Part shown: positions 54,927 through 64,000 of the stretch, piece by piece | Layout: each line of letters begins with the position of its first letter | Position numbering within the stretch: position 1 is the first letter of the stretch | Assembly: GCA_948567375.1 (NCBI GenBank) | Contig: OX419756.1 | Span: 47,284,552 to 47,348,551 of the forward strand | Direction of reading: 5' to 3' | Source of the DNA: Lunularia cruciata | Taxonomy: Eukaryota; Streptophyta; Marchantiopsida; Lunulariales; Lunulariaceae | DNA length: 64,000 bases | Made by a program: the position numbers and the translations under genes | Notes under the pieces: model-generated | Told to the model about the DNA's origin: nothing | Databases searched by the model: none | Seen by the model: only the letters and a program-made list of their open reading frames with translations

Positions 54927-55209
54927 TTAGGTTTTTTGGCACCTTTGAGTAAGACACCTAAGAATAGTCAGTCCTAAGATGGGAAGTTTGTCGAGAAGGT
55001 AGCCATAGAGCAAATCTAGAAGCAAGATGAGTCCCAAGATGGGAATTTTGCCAAGAAGACAACCATGGAGCAAGCTTGGAAGAGAGATGAGTCCTTGGAA
55101 GGGAAGTTTGTTAGTAAAGCAGCCATAGAGTAAACTTTGGAGGAATATAAGTCTGTATTCATGGTGTGGATCAAGCCAATTGCACAAGAACAATTTGCAG
55201 AGGGTTGAG

Positions 55210-56600
55210 AGTCTCATCAAGAAATGGTCGATTGGATAGTTCAAGAGTTTGTAGACGTGTTTCCGGATGATCTGCCAAAGGGATTACCCTCTGATCAAGG
55301 TATGGCCTTCAAGATCAAGTTATTGCCAGGGAGTACTCCAATGAGTAGACCAATCTATCGGCTCTCACCAAAGGAGTTGGAGGAGTTGCAAACAACACTT
55401 ACAAAGTTGTTGGAGAAGAATTTCATATGACATAGTACCTCTCCTTGGGGAGCACCGGTACTATTTTTTCCAAAGAAGGATGGAGGACTTTGTTTGTGTA
55501 TTGATTACCATGGGCTCAATAAGCAAACCTGAAGAATGCATACCCCTTGCCTCGGATCAATGACCTGCTTGATCAACTAAGGAGAGCACGCCACTTTTCC
55601 AAGCTGGATCTTTGTAGCGGCTATTGGCAAATTCCTATTGAGAGAGAAGATGTGCAAAAGACTACCTTTTGCACAAGGTCTAGACATTTTGAGTGGAGAG
55701 TTCTACCTTTTGAACTCACTAATGCTCTAGCAATCTTCATGGATTAGATGCATTGGGTGTTAGAGGGACTATTGGATTGGTCTGTAGTGGTGTTCTTGGA
55801 TGATATCTTAATCTATAGCAAGACAGAGGCAAAACACATGAATCATGTGCAAGAAGGCCTAAGAAAACTACGACAATGGAATTTTATTGCAAGAAGTTGA
55901 AGTGTGCCTTTTGGGAGAAGGAGGTTACCTTCTTGGGTCATAAGATCTCATCCAAGGAGATCAAGATGGAAGAAGAGAAGATCAAGGCCATTACTTATTG
56001 GCCTACCTCAAAGGATGCTACAAAAGTACAGGAATTCAATGGATTGGCTAGCTTTTACCAATGGTTCATCCACTATTATGCTCATGTGGCTGCACCATTG
56101 ACTGACCTCTTGGGAAAGAACTTGAGCTTCTAGTGGACCACCAAACATGAAGAAGCATTCCAGAAGTTAAAGCATATGGTGTCTTCAAGACTCATTCTTC
56201 AACCATTTGATCCTCAACTACTAACTTGTGTGGTTGATTTTGATGCTTCTAACTTTGCAATTGGAGTTGTGATGATGCAACAAGAATTCCCATATGGACT
56301 ACATCCCATTGCCTTTGTATCTTGCTGACTAAATACAGCTGAAAGAAATTACTCTACTTGAGATTGGGAACAACTTGCAATGGTGTATGCCACCAAGGTA
56401 TGGAGGCATTACCTCTTGGGGAAACAAGTGGTCATGCTAACTGATCACAAGCCATTGTTGCAGATCTTACACTTGGAACACATGAAGAGTCAACATTATT
56501 GATGGGAAAAGCAACTCCAATTGTTTGACATCAAACTTGAGTACAAACCAGGTCGGTTCCATGTCATCCCTAATGCTCTATCATGACGACCTGATTTGAA
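55210..56600 (+). pseudogene. B' reverse transcriptase and RNase H
   Basis: Blocks in order: [72 protein letters not shown] (near 55790-55830; both Asp kept), ISSKEIKMEEEKIKAITYWP, FNGLASFYQWFIHYYAHVAA, then RNase H with TDHKPLLQ near 56440. Frames are broken by single-base indels (about 55530, 55870) and stops. Confidence 0.9.
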
Positions 56601-57864
56601 GTCTCTTCCTCTCATCACGGTGGCAATTACAACGGTGTAAATTGACCTCAAGGTCCATAACAAGTTTTGGTCAGCTCTACAACAAGATCCCTTCTTCCAA
56701 ATGGTACATGGTTGTCCAACAATAGGCAACAAGGAGTACAACACCTTCTCCTTCAAGGAAGGCCTTCTATTCTATGCGGACCGGATCTATGTTCCAGCCA
56801 AAGATGATCTTTGACTTGTGCGCCTTTAGGAAGCCCATGATTTAACAATAGTTGGTCACATGGGGGTAGATAAGACCTTGGGTACCATCCAACACCAATG
56901 GTGGTGGCCCAACATGACGCAAGATGTTTGGGAGTTTGTCTGATCTTGTGAGAGTTGTCAACGCAACAAGGCTAATAACCAAAAGCCGAGTGGACTCCTT
57001 CAACCACTTCCCATTCTAGCTACTCATTGGGAACATGTGAGCTTAGATTCCATCACTTCCTTGCCCAAGACACAACAAGGTCACACAGCGATTGTGGTGT
57101 TTGTCGATAAGCTTAGTAAGCAAATCCATTTGGCACCAACAGTTGATAATGTAGATGCTCTAACCTTAGCGCAACTCTACTTCAATAATATATACAAACA
57201 TCATGGGATACCACGTGTACTCATCTCCGACCGTGATCCTTGCTGCACCGGAAAGTTTTGGCAAGCACTCTTCCAAATACTTGGCACCAAGCTTGCTTTG
57301 TCCATAGCCTATCATCCTCAAACTGATGGAAAAATTGAATGTGCAAATTGCACCTTGGAAGATATGCTTCATGCCTTCGTCAACATTCACCATACCAATT
57401 GGGATCAATGTCTTGCAGCTACGGAGTTTGCATACAACAATTCTACACAAGCAAGCACCAGATTCTCTCCTTTCTTTCTCAATTTTGGCCAAGATCCGCT
57501 TGTCCTAGATTCTCTTCTTGCTCCTCCTACATCTCAAGTCCCTCATACTTCAACCTTCTTGACCACCATATTCGAATCTCTCCAACAAGCCAAATCTCAC
57601 CTCCTTGTTGCTCAAAATCGTCAAAAACAATATGTAGACCACCATTGTCGTGATCTCACCTTTGAAGTCAATGATAAAGTTATGCTATCCTCTAGTTATC
57701 TAACCTTCCCACTTGATACTCAATTTCATAAACTTGCCCCTAATTGGATAGGATCTTTTGATGTCACCCAAATTGTCTCTCCTATTGCTTATCGACTTGC
57801 CTTGCCTTGTCATATGCATTCATCCTGTCTTTCATGTTTCCAAGTTGAAACCCTTTGTTCCTAA
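56600..57864 (+). pseudogene. B' integrase
   Basis: The zinc-finger part (56820-56970, CESCQRNKA) is interrupted by stops. The core from 57037 is open for 275 codons: LDSITSLPKTQQGHTAIVVF, VLISDRDPCCTGKFW, HPQTDGKIECANCTLED, so all three D,D,E residues remain. The C-terminal barrel follows ([34 protein letters not shown]). Confidence 0.9.
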
Positions 57865-57899
57865 CCCCTCTTCTTTCTCCTCTTGAGTCCAACCTCCTC

Positions 57900-58110
57900 C
57901 TCCTCCTATCCCTATAATGATCATGAGGAGTATGAAGTTGATTGTATCCTTGCATGTCACCACATCCAACGAGGACGCTGCCAATATATGGAGTACAAGG
58001 TCCTTTGGAAAGGGTACTCCCTTCATGATGCCACATGCAAACCTCTTTCTCACCTCCAAAATGCACAAATGGCCATCTAGGAGTTTGAAGCTTCAATGGC
58101 AACGAGGACA
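57900..58110 (+). pseudogene. B' chromodomain
   Basis: YEVDCILACHHIQRGRCQYM, EYKVLWKGYSLHDATCKPLS and HLQNAQMAI in the frame of 57883-58080. Same module as in B, but the conserved TWEP reads TCKP and a stop follows. Confidence 0.85.
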
Positions 58111-58134
58111 TCACCAACTAACGGTGGGGGAATA

Positions 58135-58542
58135 TGTAACAATATGGAGTTTAGTAACATAGTTAGTAAGGCTAACAAAGTAGAGAATAAGCCAAATTAG
58201 CCTAGAATATTCCAAAAGCATCTAGAAAGCTTCTTGGGAATCTTCCTGACTAGTTAACTTGCACTCCAAACATTGTAAAAAGAAGCTTCTAATTAGCTTA
58301 GCTTGCACGCCAAGTAGGTGGCTTCTAGAAGGAAACTTCTTGAGAAGCTTCCTAGTTAACTTGGCTTGCACTCTAATAAAGCGGCTCAAGGAAGCTTCTT
58401 GAGAAGCTACTTAAGGGCCTTGTATGCTACCTATAAATACCAAAGCCAAAGTCATGCTAGGTATTTGGAGTTTTCCCTCATTCAAGTGTCCCAATGTGAG
58501 TTTCCATTCTCCTATTTCTCTCCTTGGTCTTGGTCTTTTACA
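58135..58542 (+). repeat. B' 3' LTR
   Basis: 'tgtaacaatatggagttta' to 'tcttggtcttttaca', followed by TSD CCTTG (58543-58547). TATA box 'tataaata' near 58432. Confidence 0.95.
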
Positions 58543-58592
58543 CCTTGAGTAAAACTGATCAGCCGTCTCATGTGAGTATATGTCTTGCATAG

Positions 58593-59371
58593 TGTAATAC
58601 TCCAAGGATATGAGACCTGAGAAGAAACAAAATATGAGAAACACATGAAGAAAAACACCATGAGAAACACACGATTTTGCACTCAACCTCCTATGCCCCA
58701 AAGGAGCACCTTCTCTTTATTATATAGACAAAGAGGATCTCCTCCAAGGAAGCTCCACCCTAGGATTAGGCACAATGATAGGTGACATGTCGGCAAGCTC
58801 CACCCTTGGATTAATTACTTGGATGGGTGACATGTTGGTCTTGGTCCTATCTGGTTGGTCAAACAAGCTTTGACCAAAGGGAATCTTTTAGGGAATCTTC
58901 ATGTAGGAATCTTAGAATCACATGGGTGAGGTACTATTAGAAAGATCTCAATCAGACAAAGTAGGGGGGAAGGAAGGCCAACCTTACCTTCCTTGGGGGA
59001 GGGTTTGCACATTTTCAAGCCCTAATTAATCCGTTTAGGCCTTTGAAATTGCCTTCAAAGATTTCAAGCATATTTTGGTTCCTACTCTATTAGTAGAAGT
59101 CCCTTTTTGGTGATACTTCTTTCTAATCTATTCAGTCCATCATGTGTAACATCCTTCTAGATGTTACCAAACCAATTCTCACCTTTAAATCATATGTCTA
59201 GCTATTGGTCCTAAGGTTTTCAAGTCTATTTTGATTTTTGCCCTATTAATAGAAGTACCCTTTTGGTGATACTTCTATCTGATCTATTTTGACCATCATG
59301 CATAACATCATTCTCGATGTTACCAAACCAAATTTCACATCTAGATCATATGGCTAGCTCTTGGTATTACA
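58593..59371 (-). mobile_element. Solo LTR E in A' gag
   Basis: 779 bp, TGTAATACTCC...TATTACA, flanked by CATAG (58588-58592 and 59372-59376); absent at the matching place in element A (20210). On the minus strand a TATA box 'tctatataataaag' lies near 58730. It contains a tandem duplication of about 150 bp (59070-59215 and 59222-59365, both with 'ttttggtgatacttct'). No coding region. Confidence 0.85.
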
Positions 59372-59376
59372 CATAG

Positions 59377-60145
59377 ATTTTCTTCAGCCTTCCGTTGGAA
59401 CTCGTATAAGCTCTTCAGCTTGTCAATACGCACTCCTCGGTACTTCAGCCTCAAACACTAGAAGAACTCTACCATAGGGTTAAACTCCGATACTAAACTA
59501 CCTCTTGTAGTAGTACCTCCACTCGTAGCAGCATCATCTGCAAGAGATCCACCAATGCTACTAGAGCCAAAACTTGTAGGTACAACCAATCTACTCTTAG
59601 AAACCAAGCTTGAAGTGATAGAGACATAGTTAGGACACCAATACTATCTCCATACCTCAATCTCCTCCAAGTGAGCTATCTTGAACTCATGGTAATTGTC
59701 CATTGGTGGTCCCTCCAAGTGCTGAAATAGCACTTCCATGCCATGAAGGGTGTGAACAAAATCAAGTTCCACATCTACTACAAATCACACCAACTATCAA
59801 ACTCATGGATAAAGTCATCTAACTCAATGGTACCCACTATACTAGAGTAACACCTATGGCCCCATAGATCTCATCCATGTCCTACAACAATGGTGCAAAT
59901 ATACCAAGTGCACTCTCAACTAAATCAACTCCTATGTTAAACTCCAACTTAGACTCAATCTCCTCCCTCATTGGGACCTGAGATACATGCTCATACCAAG
60001 CACTACTCCGAGTAAACCCATTGCATATTGCAATGTTATTTTCTCTAAAATCCCCAAAGAACTCTATCTTGATAAAGTAACCAAAAACTGCAACTTGCAA
60101 TCGTAACCACCACAAGTACCCACCAAGTGCCAATATACCAACCAA
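59377..60145 (-). pseudogene. A' gag, N-terminal part
   Basis: The minus-strand 87-codon frame from 60145 includes IEFFGDFRENNIAI and EHVSQVPMREEIESKLEFN then VDLVESALG, aligned with 20770-20930 of element A. It then continues in pieces to solo LTR E. Confidence 0.75.
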
Positions 60146-60589
60146 ACATCACCCACTAATGTAACTCTAACTTCAACAACTACACTAAGGTAAAAGGCAA
60201 CTTGTAACCTACCATCACAACATGCACTCTTACGGTCTGTAGGTCATCACTTCTTGCCTTATTGGAGAGAAACGTAGGTAGTCTAACTAGTCATCACTCT
60301 ATCCTCACTACCAAGAGCACCAATGCTCTAAAATCAAGGCACCTCACACAAACAATGGTGCAAAAACAGGAAGTATAGAATGGAGGAGGTCCAATCACAA
60401 GAAATCTATATGAAAACCCACTATCTCATAAATCAACATTGGATTGGCTATGTCACCATTTAGCATTTGACATAATAGGAGTTATCTATTTCCTAAGCTA
60501 CTAGGATCACCAAGAATGGGATCAAATTGTCTCTCCTAGCCAAAACTATAAAATGTATAGATAATAGTAGAACAACCACTAAGACAACA

Positions 60590-60660
60590 AGTGAGGGTGC
60601 ACTAGTTGGCTAGTGCACCAATCTAGGAACCAAAGATCTAAGGGTTAAACCCTGTTGTGC
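60590..60660 (+). repeat. tRNA-derived (SINE-like) module in A' leader
   Basis: 'ttggctagtgcaccaatct' (A box-like, 60606) and 'agggttaaaccct' (B box-like, 60641-60653), same place and orientation as in element A. Confidence 0.5.
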
Positions 60661-60780
60661 ACAATTAGCAAGGTGGGCAGATTTTGCCAAACAATGACCA
60701 AAATCTACTCTAAACTAGCTAGCCTCACACCAGCAAGCTGGTCTTTCTAGGCCTTCATAGCCCACAACCCTATGCCTCAA

Positions 60781-61181
60781 AGATCAATACTTGATCTGCA
60801 ACTCAATAATCTACCAACAACTAGGCATTGATTACAACCAAGCCACACCCATTCTAGCTACAAGAATCCATGTGATGCTTGCCAGCCTTTGTCTACCATA
60901 GCCAAGAACACAAAGGCTCAACATTAGAGAAATGAGCTCTCTGGAGTTGCACTTCAAAAGTATACCCCCTAGACTCCAACCCTAATGGTCTCATTGATGG
61001 CACATTTGACAATGCAAATGGTACAAGTGATAATAGGCTCCACCATATAGTCAGTACCCTAAACACAAAATCTGACTATCAACAATTAATTTATGAGTAA
61101 CTACCAAAATACTCCTGACTACCAACACTACTACTCTAGAAGCCAAGCAATCTTGGTGTGATGCTATAAAAGGCATGATAG
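60781..61181 (-). repeat. A' right LTR (partial)
   Basis: 'agatcaatacttgatctg' to 'aaaggcatgata', matching 29690-30097. The outermost ~190 bp on the gag side and the last few bases are missing. Confidence 0.85.
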
Positions 61182-62054
61182 TGGAAGCCAAAGCTGAAAT
61201 AGTACTCAAATTGGATCTCAGTCCATAGTAGTTATAGATCCAAAGTGGTAGAATTATAAGTAAGACGCTTTGATTTGAAATTTGGTAGAAAACAACTTAA
61301 TGGTTATAACCAAGTTATAACCATTAAGTTATTTAGACAATTTCTATAACTTCCAAATGATCTGCCTATTTAAAGTAGTCATTCAAAAGGTGTTGTATTT
61401 AGAAATGAGCATAAGAATGAGTAAAGCAAAGTGCTAGAAAAGCACTCATCATTTTGCTTAATTTTGATTATTTGTTGAATGTCTTTATCTATGAGTGTAT
61501 GGAGAAATTTGGATTTCAGTTGAGATGTTAAATGTTGTGTTCTACAACTTTGCATTTCATTCTATGTGTTTGATCTTGAGTGGAGTGCATCCAAAGCAAT
61601 ACCTTGATGGACCTACAAGAATTGTAGTGTTGTTAGTATTTGTCATTTGTATTTGCAGACCAAAGATTGATGCAAAGTTACTTTGGATCAAAAAGTAGTA
61701 CAAATCCAAGAGAAAGTCACTTTGTAGCAAAGTAGCCTTCTTTGTATCAATTGAATCATCACAATTTGGAATGAAATTGAAGAATTATGATTTTGAAGAA
61801 CTATGAATCAAGGTCAATTTGGAATGAAATTGAAGAATTATCATTTTGAGCAACATTTGATTGTGGCAAGACTATTGTTGAATGCTTGCTACTCTCTTTT
61901 GGGTGTTATTTTTGCCTAAAAGATTAAATATGTTACCAAGAGAACTACAAAGTTACCTTTTGCTTTGTATTTGACCATTCCTAACATGTATTTCTATGGG
62001 AACAAACAATTATTCACACATCATTGGAAAAGTGGTACATGTTGGGTGGTCACA
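61182..62054 (+). repeat. LTR fragment related to the end of unit C
   Basis: Homologous to the minus strand of about 33020-32343: 'tgtgtttgatc..gagtg.agtgca' then 'aggaattgtagtgttg..agtatt', 'gttactctcttctgggtg', and the shared terminal CACA (62051-62054). Promoter-like TATTTAAA at 61367-61374. It lacks the long ORF found in unit C. It directly precedes Ty1/copia integrase sequence in the same orientation, so it may be the 5' LTR of that element after loss of gag and protease. Confidence 0.7.
61294..61330. repeat. Perfect 17-bp inverted repeat with 3-bp loop
   Basis: Arms aacttaatggttataac and gttataaccattaagtt separated by 'caa', about 40 bp upstream of the TATA-like box of the LTR fragment. 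Confidence 0.95.
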
Positions 62055-62094
62055 ATATTCTCATATAATTGTAGCAAGTACAAATATAGCCAAT

Positions 62095-64000
62095 TTTATA
62101 CTCATTTAGCACATGCATCAATACATACAATCTATGAAGTAGCACGATTGAGTGTAGTTGATGGGTTAGTCATCAAAGGAAACAAGGATAAATTACCTAA
62201 TTTTGAGTCATGTATTGTCTGCAAGTCATATTGACAACCATTTCCAAATAGGCATAAGCATACATATGGTATTCTATATGTGATAGTGATATATTAGAGT
62301 ATTTTGATACTCTAATATAGCTAGCTTTGGTAATGCTAAATGGTTAGATGTGTTTATTGATGGATACTCTAGTTATACAAGTTTAGCCTTTTTGCAAACC
62401 AAGGACCAATTGAAAACTACTTATAAGACCTAGGAAGTAAGGTTCAAAGAAAGACTAGGAGGAAGGTAAAGAATATTTTGGCAAGATTTCTAAACTAAAG
62501 GCTCCGTTCACATTTCAAAGATGAAGGAATTCAACATATGGTGAGTCCAACCTACACACAAGATTGTGGTGATAGCAAAACATATGACACACAATTTTTG
62601 AAGGAGTATGCACACTACTTGCTGATATAAATTTGAGTCATAAATATTGGGCGTTTGTAGCCAAGCTTCTGACTTAGACTCAAAATCAGCTACCATTAGC
62701 AAGATTGGGAAGTATGACATCATATAAAACATTTCTTGGTAACAAATTTTCACTCTCCTTTTCTCATTGATTTTTATGTTTAGCTTGGTATTATATACCA
62801 AAAGAGAAACATCAAAAACTTGATGCAAAGGCAAGATTGTGGTGAATATCCAACAAAAAGATATTCTGTTTGATATTCAAAGCTTGCCAAAGGGTATGAG
62901 ATCTTTGATCTTGAGATCAAGAAAATCATTCTTAGTAGAGATGTGATGTTTCTGGATCTTGGTGTAATAAGCCAAGTCTTAAATTTATATCAATTGATTA
63001 AGAAAGGGAGGATGAGCCAAGTAATGGTGCAAGTCTTCCATTTCCACACTCAAGATTGTGGAATCAAACACATAGTTTGGAATTACAAGTCATGAAGGAT
63101 CCAAAGTTGTAGAACGTATCACAAATCTGAGACTAGAAGCTACATAAGAGGAATATTTCTAGCAAAAGCAAGTGGAGACCACAACCAAGATGGTATAACA
63201 CAAGTGATGTTGATCCACAAACATTATTGAAGGCAAAAGGTAATTTAGAATGCCATGGGAAGGAGACGATGACTTTGTGAGAGGTGAAATTGATCTTTAC
63301 ATTGATATTCTAGATGTCGTTCATGCTACTTAAGTTGAATCCAATCCAAGAACTACCCAAGAGGCCACAAGTTCATGTGTTAGCAAGGAACATGAACTTG
63401 GCATGGAGGTGGAGCTAAACTCTCTCAAGGAGCATGGCACATAGGAGTTTGCAATGCTACCAAGTAATAACAAGGTGATTGATAATAATATGTTTTTGCA
63501 AAAAATTTACAAGTGATAGATTGTAGACCATTTCAAAGTATGTTTAGTAGCAAAAGGTTACTCTCAAGTGGAAGATATTGATTATCATGAAACCTCTACA
63601 CTTGTAGCTTGTCTTGCAACAATTCGTATATTTGTTGTTATTGTAGCTACACTAGAATAGAATGCTTTGCAACTTGTTGTTGTTTCAACCTATTTGAATG
63701 GAGAGTTGAAAGAGGAGAATATCTGCATGAAGATTCTAAAGTGGTTAGATGTTCTACCTGTATATAGAGGGAAGACTATATATGGGTTGAAGCAAGTTGG
63801 CAAAAGATGGAATGAGGATCTAGACTAATCCTTCTTAGATCTTGGTTGGGAACGTTCATAATTTGATCCTTGTTTATACTTGATACATGTGGGTGAATTA
63901 GCATTAGTTCTCATTTTTTATGTAGATTATATGTTAAGTGGAGGCAAGAATTTCAAAATCCTTGCACTTATAAGGAAGGAGTTGCAAGAACACTACAAGA
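62095..64000 (+). pseudogene. Ty1/copia pol (integrase and RT), decayed, runs off window
   Basis: Zinc-finger region LAHASIHTIYEVARLS, VDGLVIKGNKDKLPNFE and CIVCKSY (62104-62230) is the copia GAG-pre-integrase/HHCC domain. The integrase core is fragmentary (62300-62870). The post-integrase block KGYEIFDLEIKKIILSRDVM lies at 62892-62951. RT follows: CLVAKGYSQVEDIDYHETS (63541-63597), YLNGELKEENICMKI, IYGLKQVGKRWNEDL (63778-63822), SFLDLGWERS and FDPCLY. The active-site box is FYVDYMLSGG (63919-63948), where YVDD has become YVDY. Many stops. Copia order (integrase before RT) is clear; the lineage is not determined. Confidence 0.87.

Larger units (their letters stand above)
52907..58542 (+). mobile_element. 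Ty3/gypsy chromovirus B'
   Basis: 5636-bp sister of B with LTRs of 424 and 408 bp, PBS, gag, protease, RT, RNase H, integrase and chromodomain in the same order, flanked by CCTTG. Inserted in the gag of A'. Integrase is its best-preserved part. Confidence 0.95.
30103..61181 (-). mobile_element. Second methyltransferase-bearing gypsy element A' (heavily interrupted)
   Basis: Reverse-oriented relative of element A. Its parts in minus-strand order: right LTR (61181-60781), leader with tRNA-like module, gag N-terminus (60145-59377), gag remainder (52901-52200), linker and protease (51964-51400), methyltransferase (51000-49800), RT/RNase H (49200-48253 then 32337-32150), integrase (31400-31059). 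Interruptions: solo LTR E, chromovirus B', and unit C with D inside, each with a TSD. A' is more decayed than A. Outer limits are approximate. Confidence 0.85.

Noticed and set aside
61495-61698. 67-codon ORF MYGEIWISVE...
   Set aside because: It lies within the LTR fragment homologous to the non-coding end of unit C.
62508-62834. 108-codon minus ORF over the copia integrase region
   Set aside because: Antisense to a degraded copia integrase; no recognisable motif.

Overview
The window looks like gene-poor, repeat-dominated DNA from a large land-plant genome. A gymnosperm (conifer or cycad type) is my best guess, inferred from old, deeply nested Ty3/gypsy elements, AT-rich spacers and very few genes; the sequence alone does not fix the taxon. 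I see one credible host gene, a small secreted Pro/Ser/Thr-rich protein at 12406-12918. Nearly everything else that can be identified is transposable-element material.

Layout. 1-9850: AT-rich spacer holding a decayed PIF/Harbinger DNA transposon (transposase on +, Myb/SANT-like ORF1 on -, convergent), flanked by a direct repeat of about 320 bp (1-318 and 9530-9850). 9851-14019: spacer around the proline-rich gene. 14020-29040: reverse-oriented Ty3/gypsy element A, encoding gag, protease, a cytosine-5 DNA methyltransferase (DNMT) domain, RT, RNase H and integrase. Its right LTR is split by a + strand chromovirus B (22481-28758, TSD CTCAA), which in turn carries a solo LTR F (26309-26998, TSD GACC). 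29491-61181: further LTR copies and a second copy of the same family (A'). A' is split by three insertions. The first is a 3.8 kb LTR-like unit C (ends 32343 and 48247, TSD TGGAG), itself split by a young 12.1 kb gypsy element D (35859-47945, 3075-bp LTRs, TSD GCGT). The second is chromovirus B' (52907-58542, TSD CCTTG). The third is solo LTR E (58593-59371, TSD CATAG). 61182-64000: an LTR fragment homologous to the end of C, then a decayed Ty1/copia pol running off the window.

Most notable. (1) Family A carries a methyltransferase domain between protease and RT, with motifs I, IV (PCQ), VI (ENV), VIII, IX and X all recognisable; the second copy A' has the same architecture. (2) Unit C behaves like a solo LTR, yet contains a reading frame of about 770 codons, broken by only four stops, upstream of a conserved LTR promoter. 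(3) Element D has intact-looking RT, RNase H and integrase residues and a canonical -1 slippery heptamer exactly where the protease frame meets the pol frame. (4) Chromovirus B LTRs carry heat-shock-element-like arrays just upstream of the TATA box.

Inferred order of events: A and A' are oldest; then B, B' and C; then F and E; D is youngest (about 35 differences between its two LTRs by eye).
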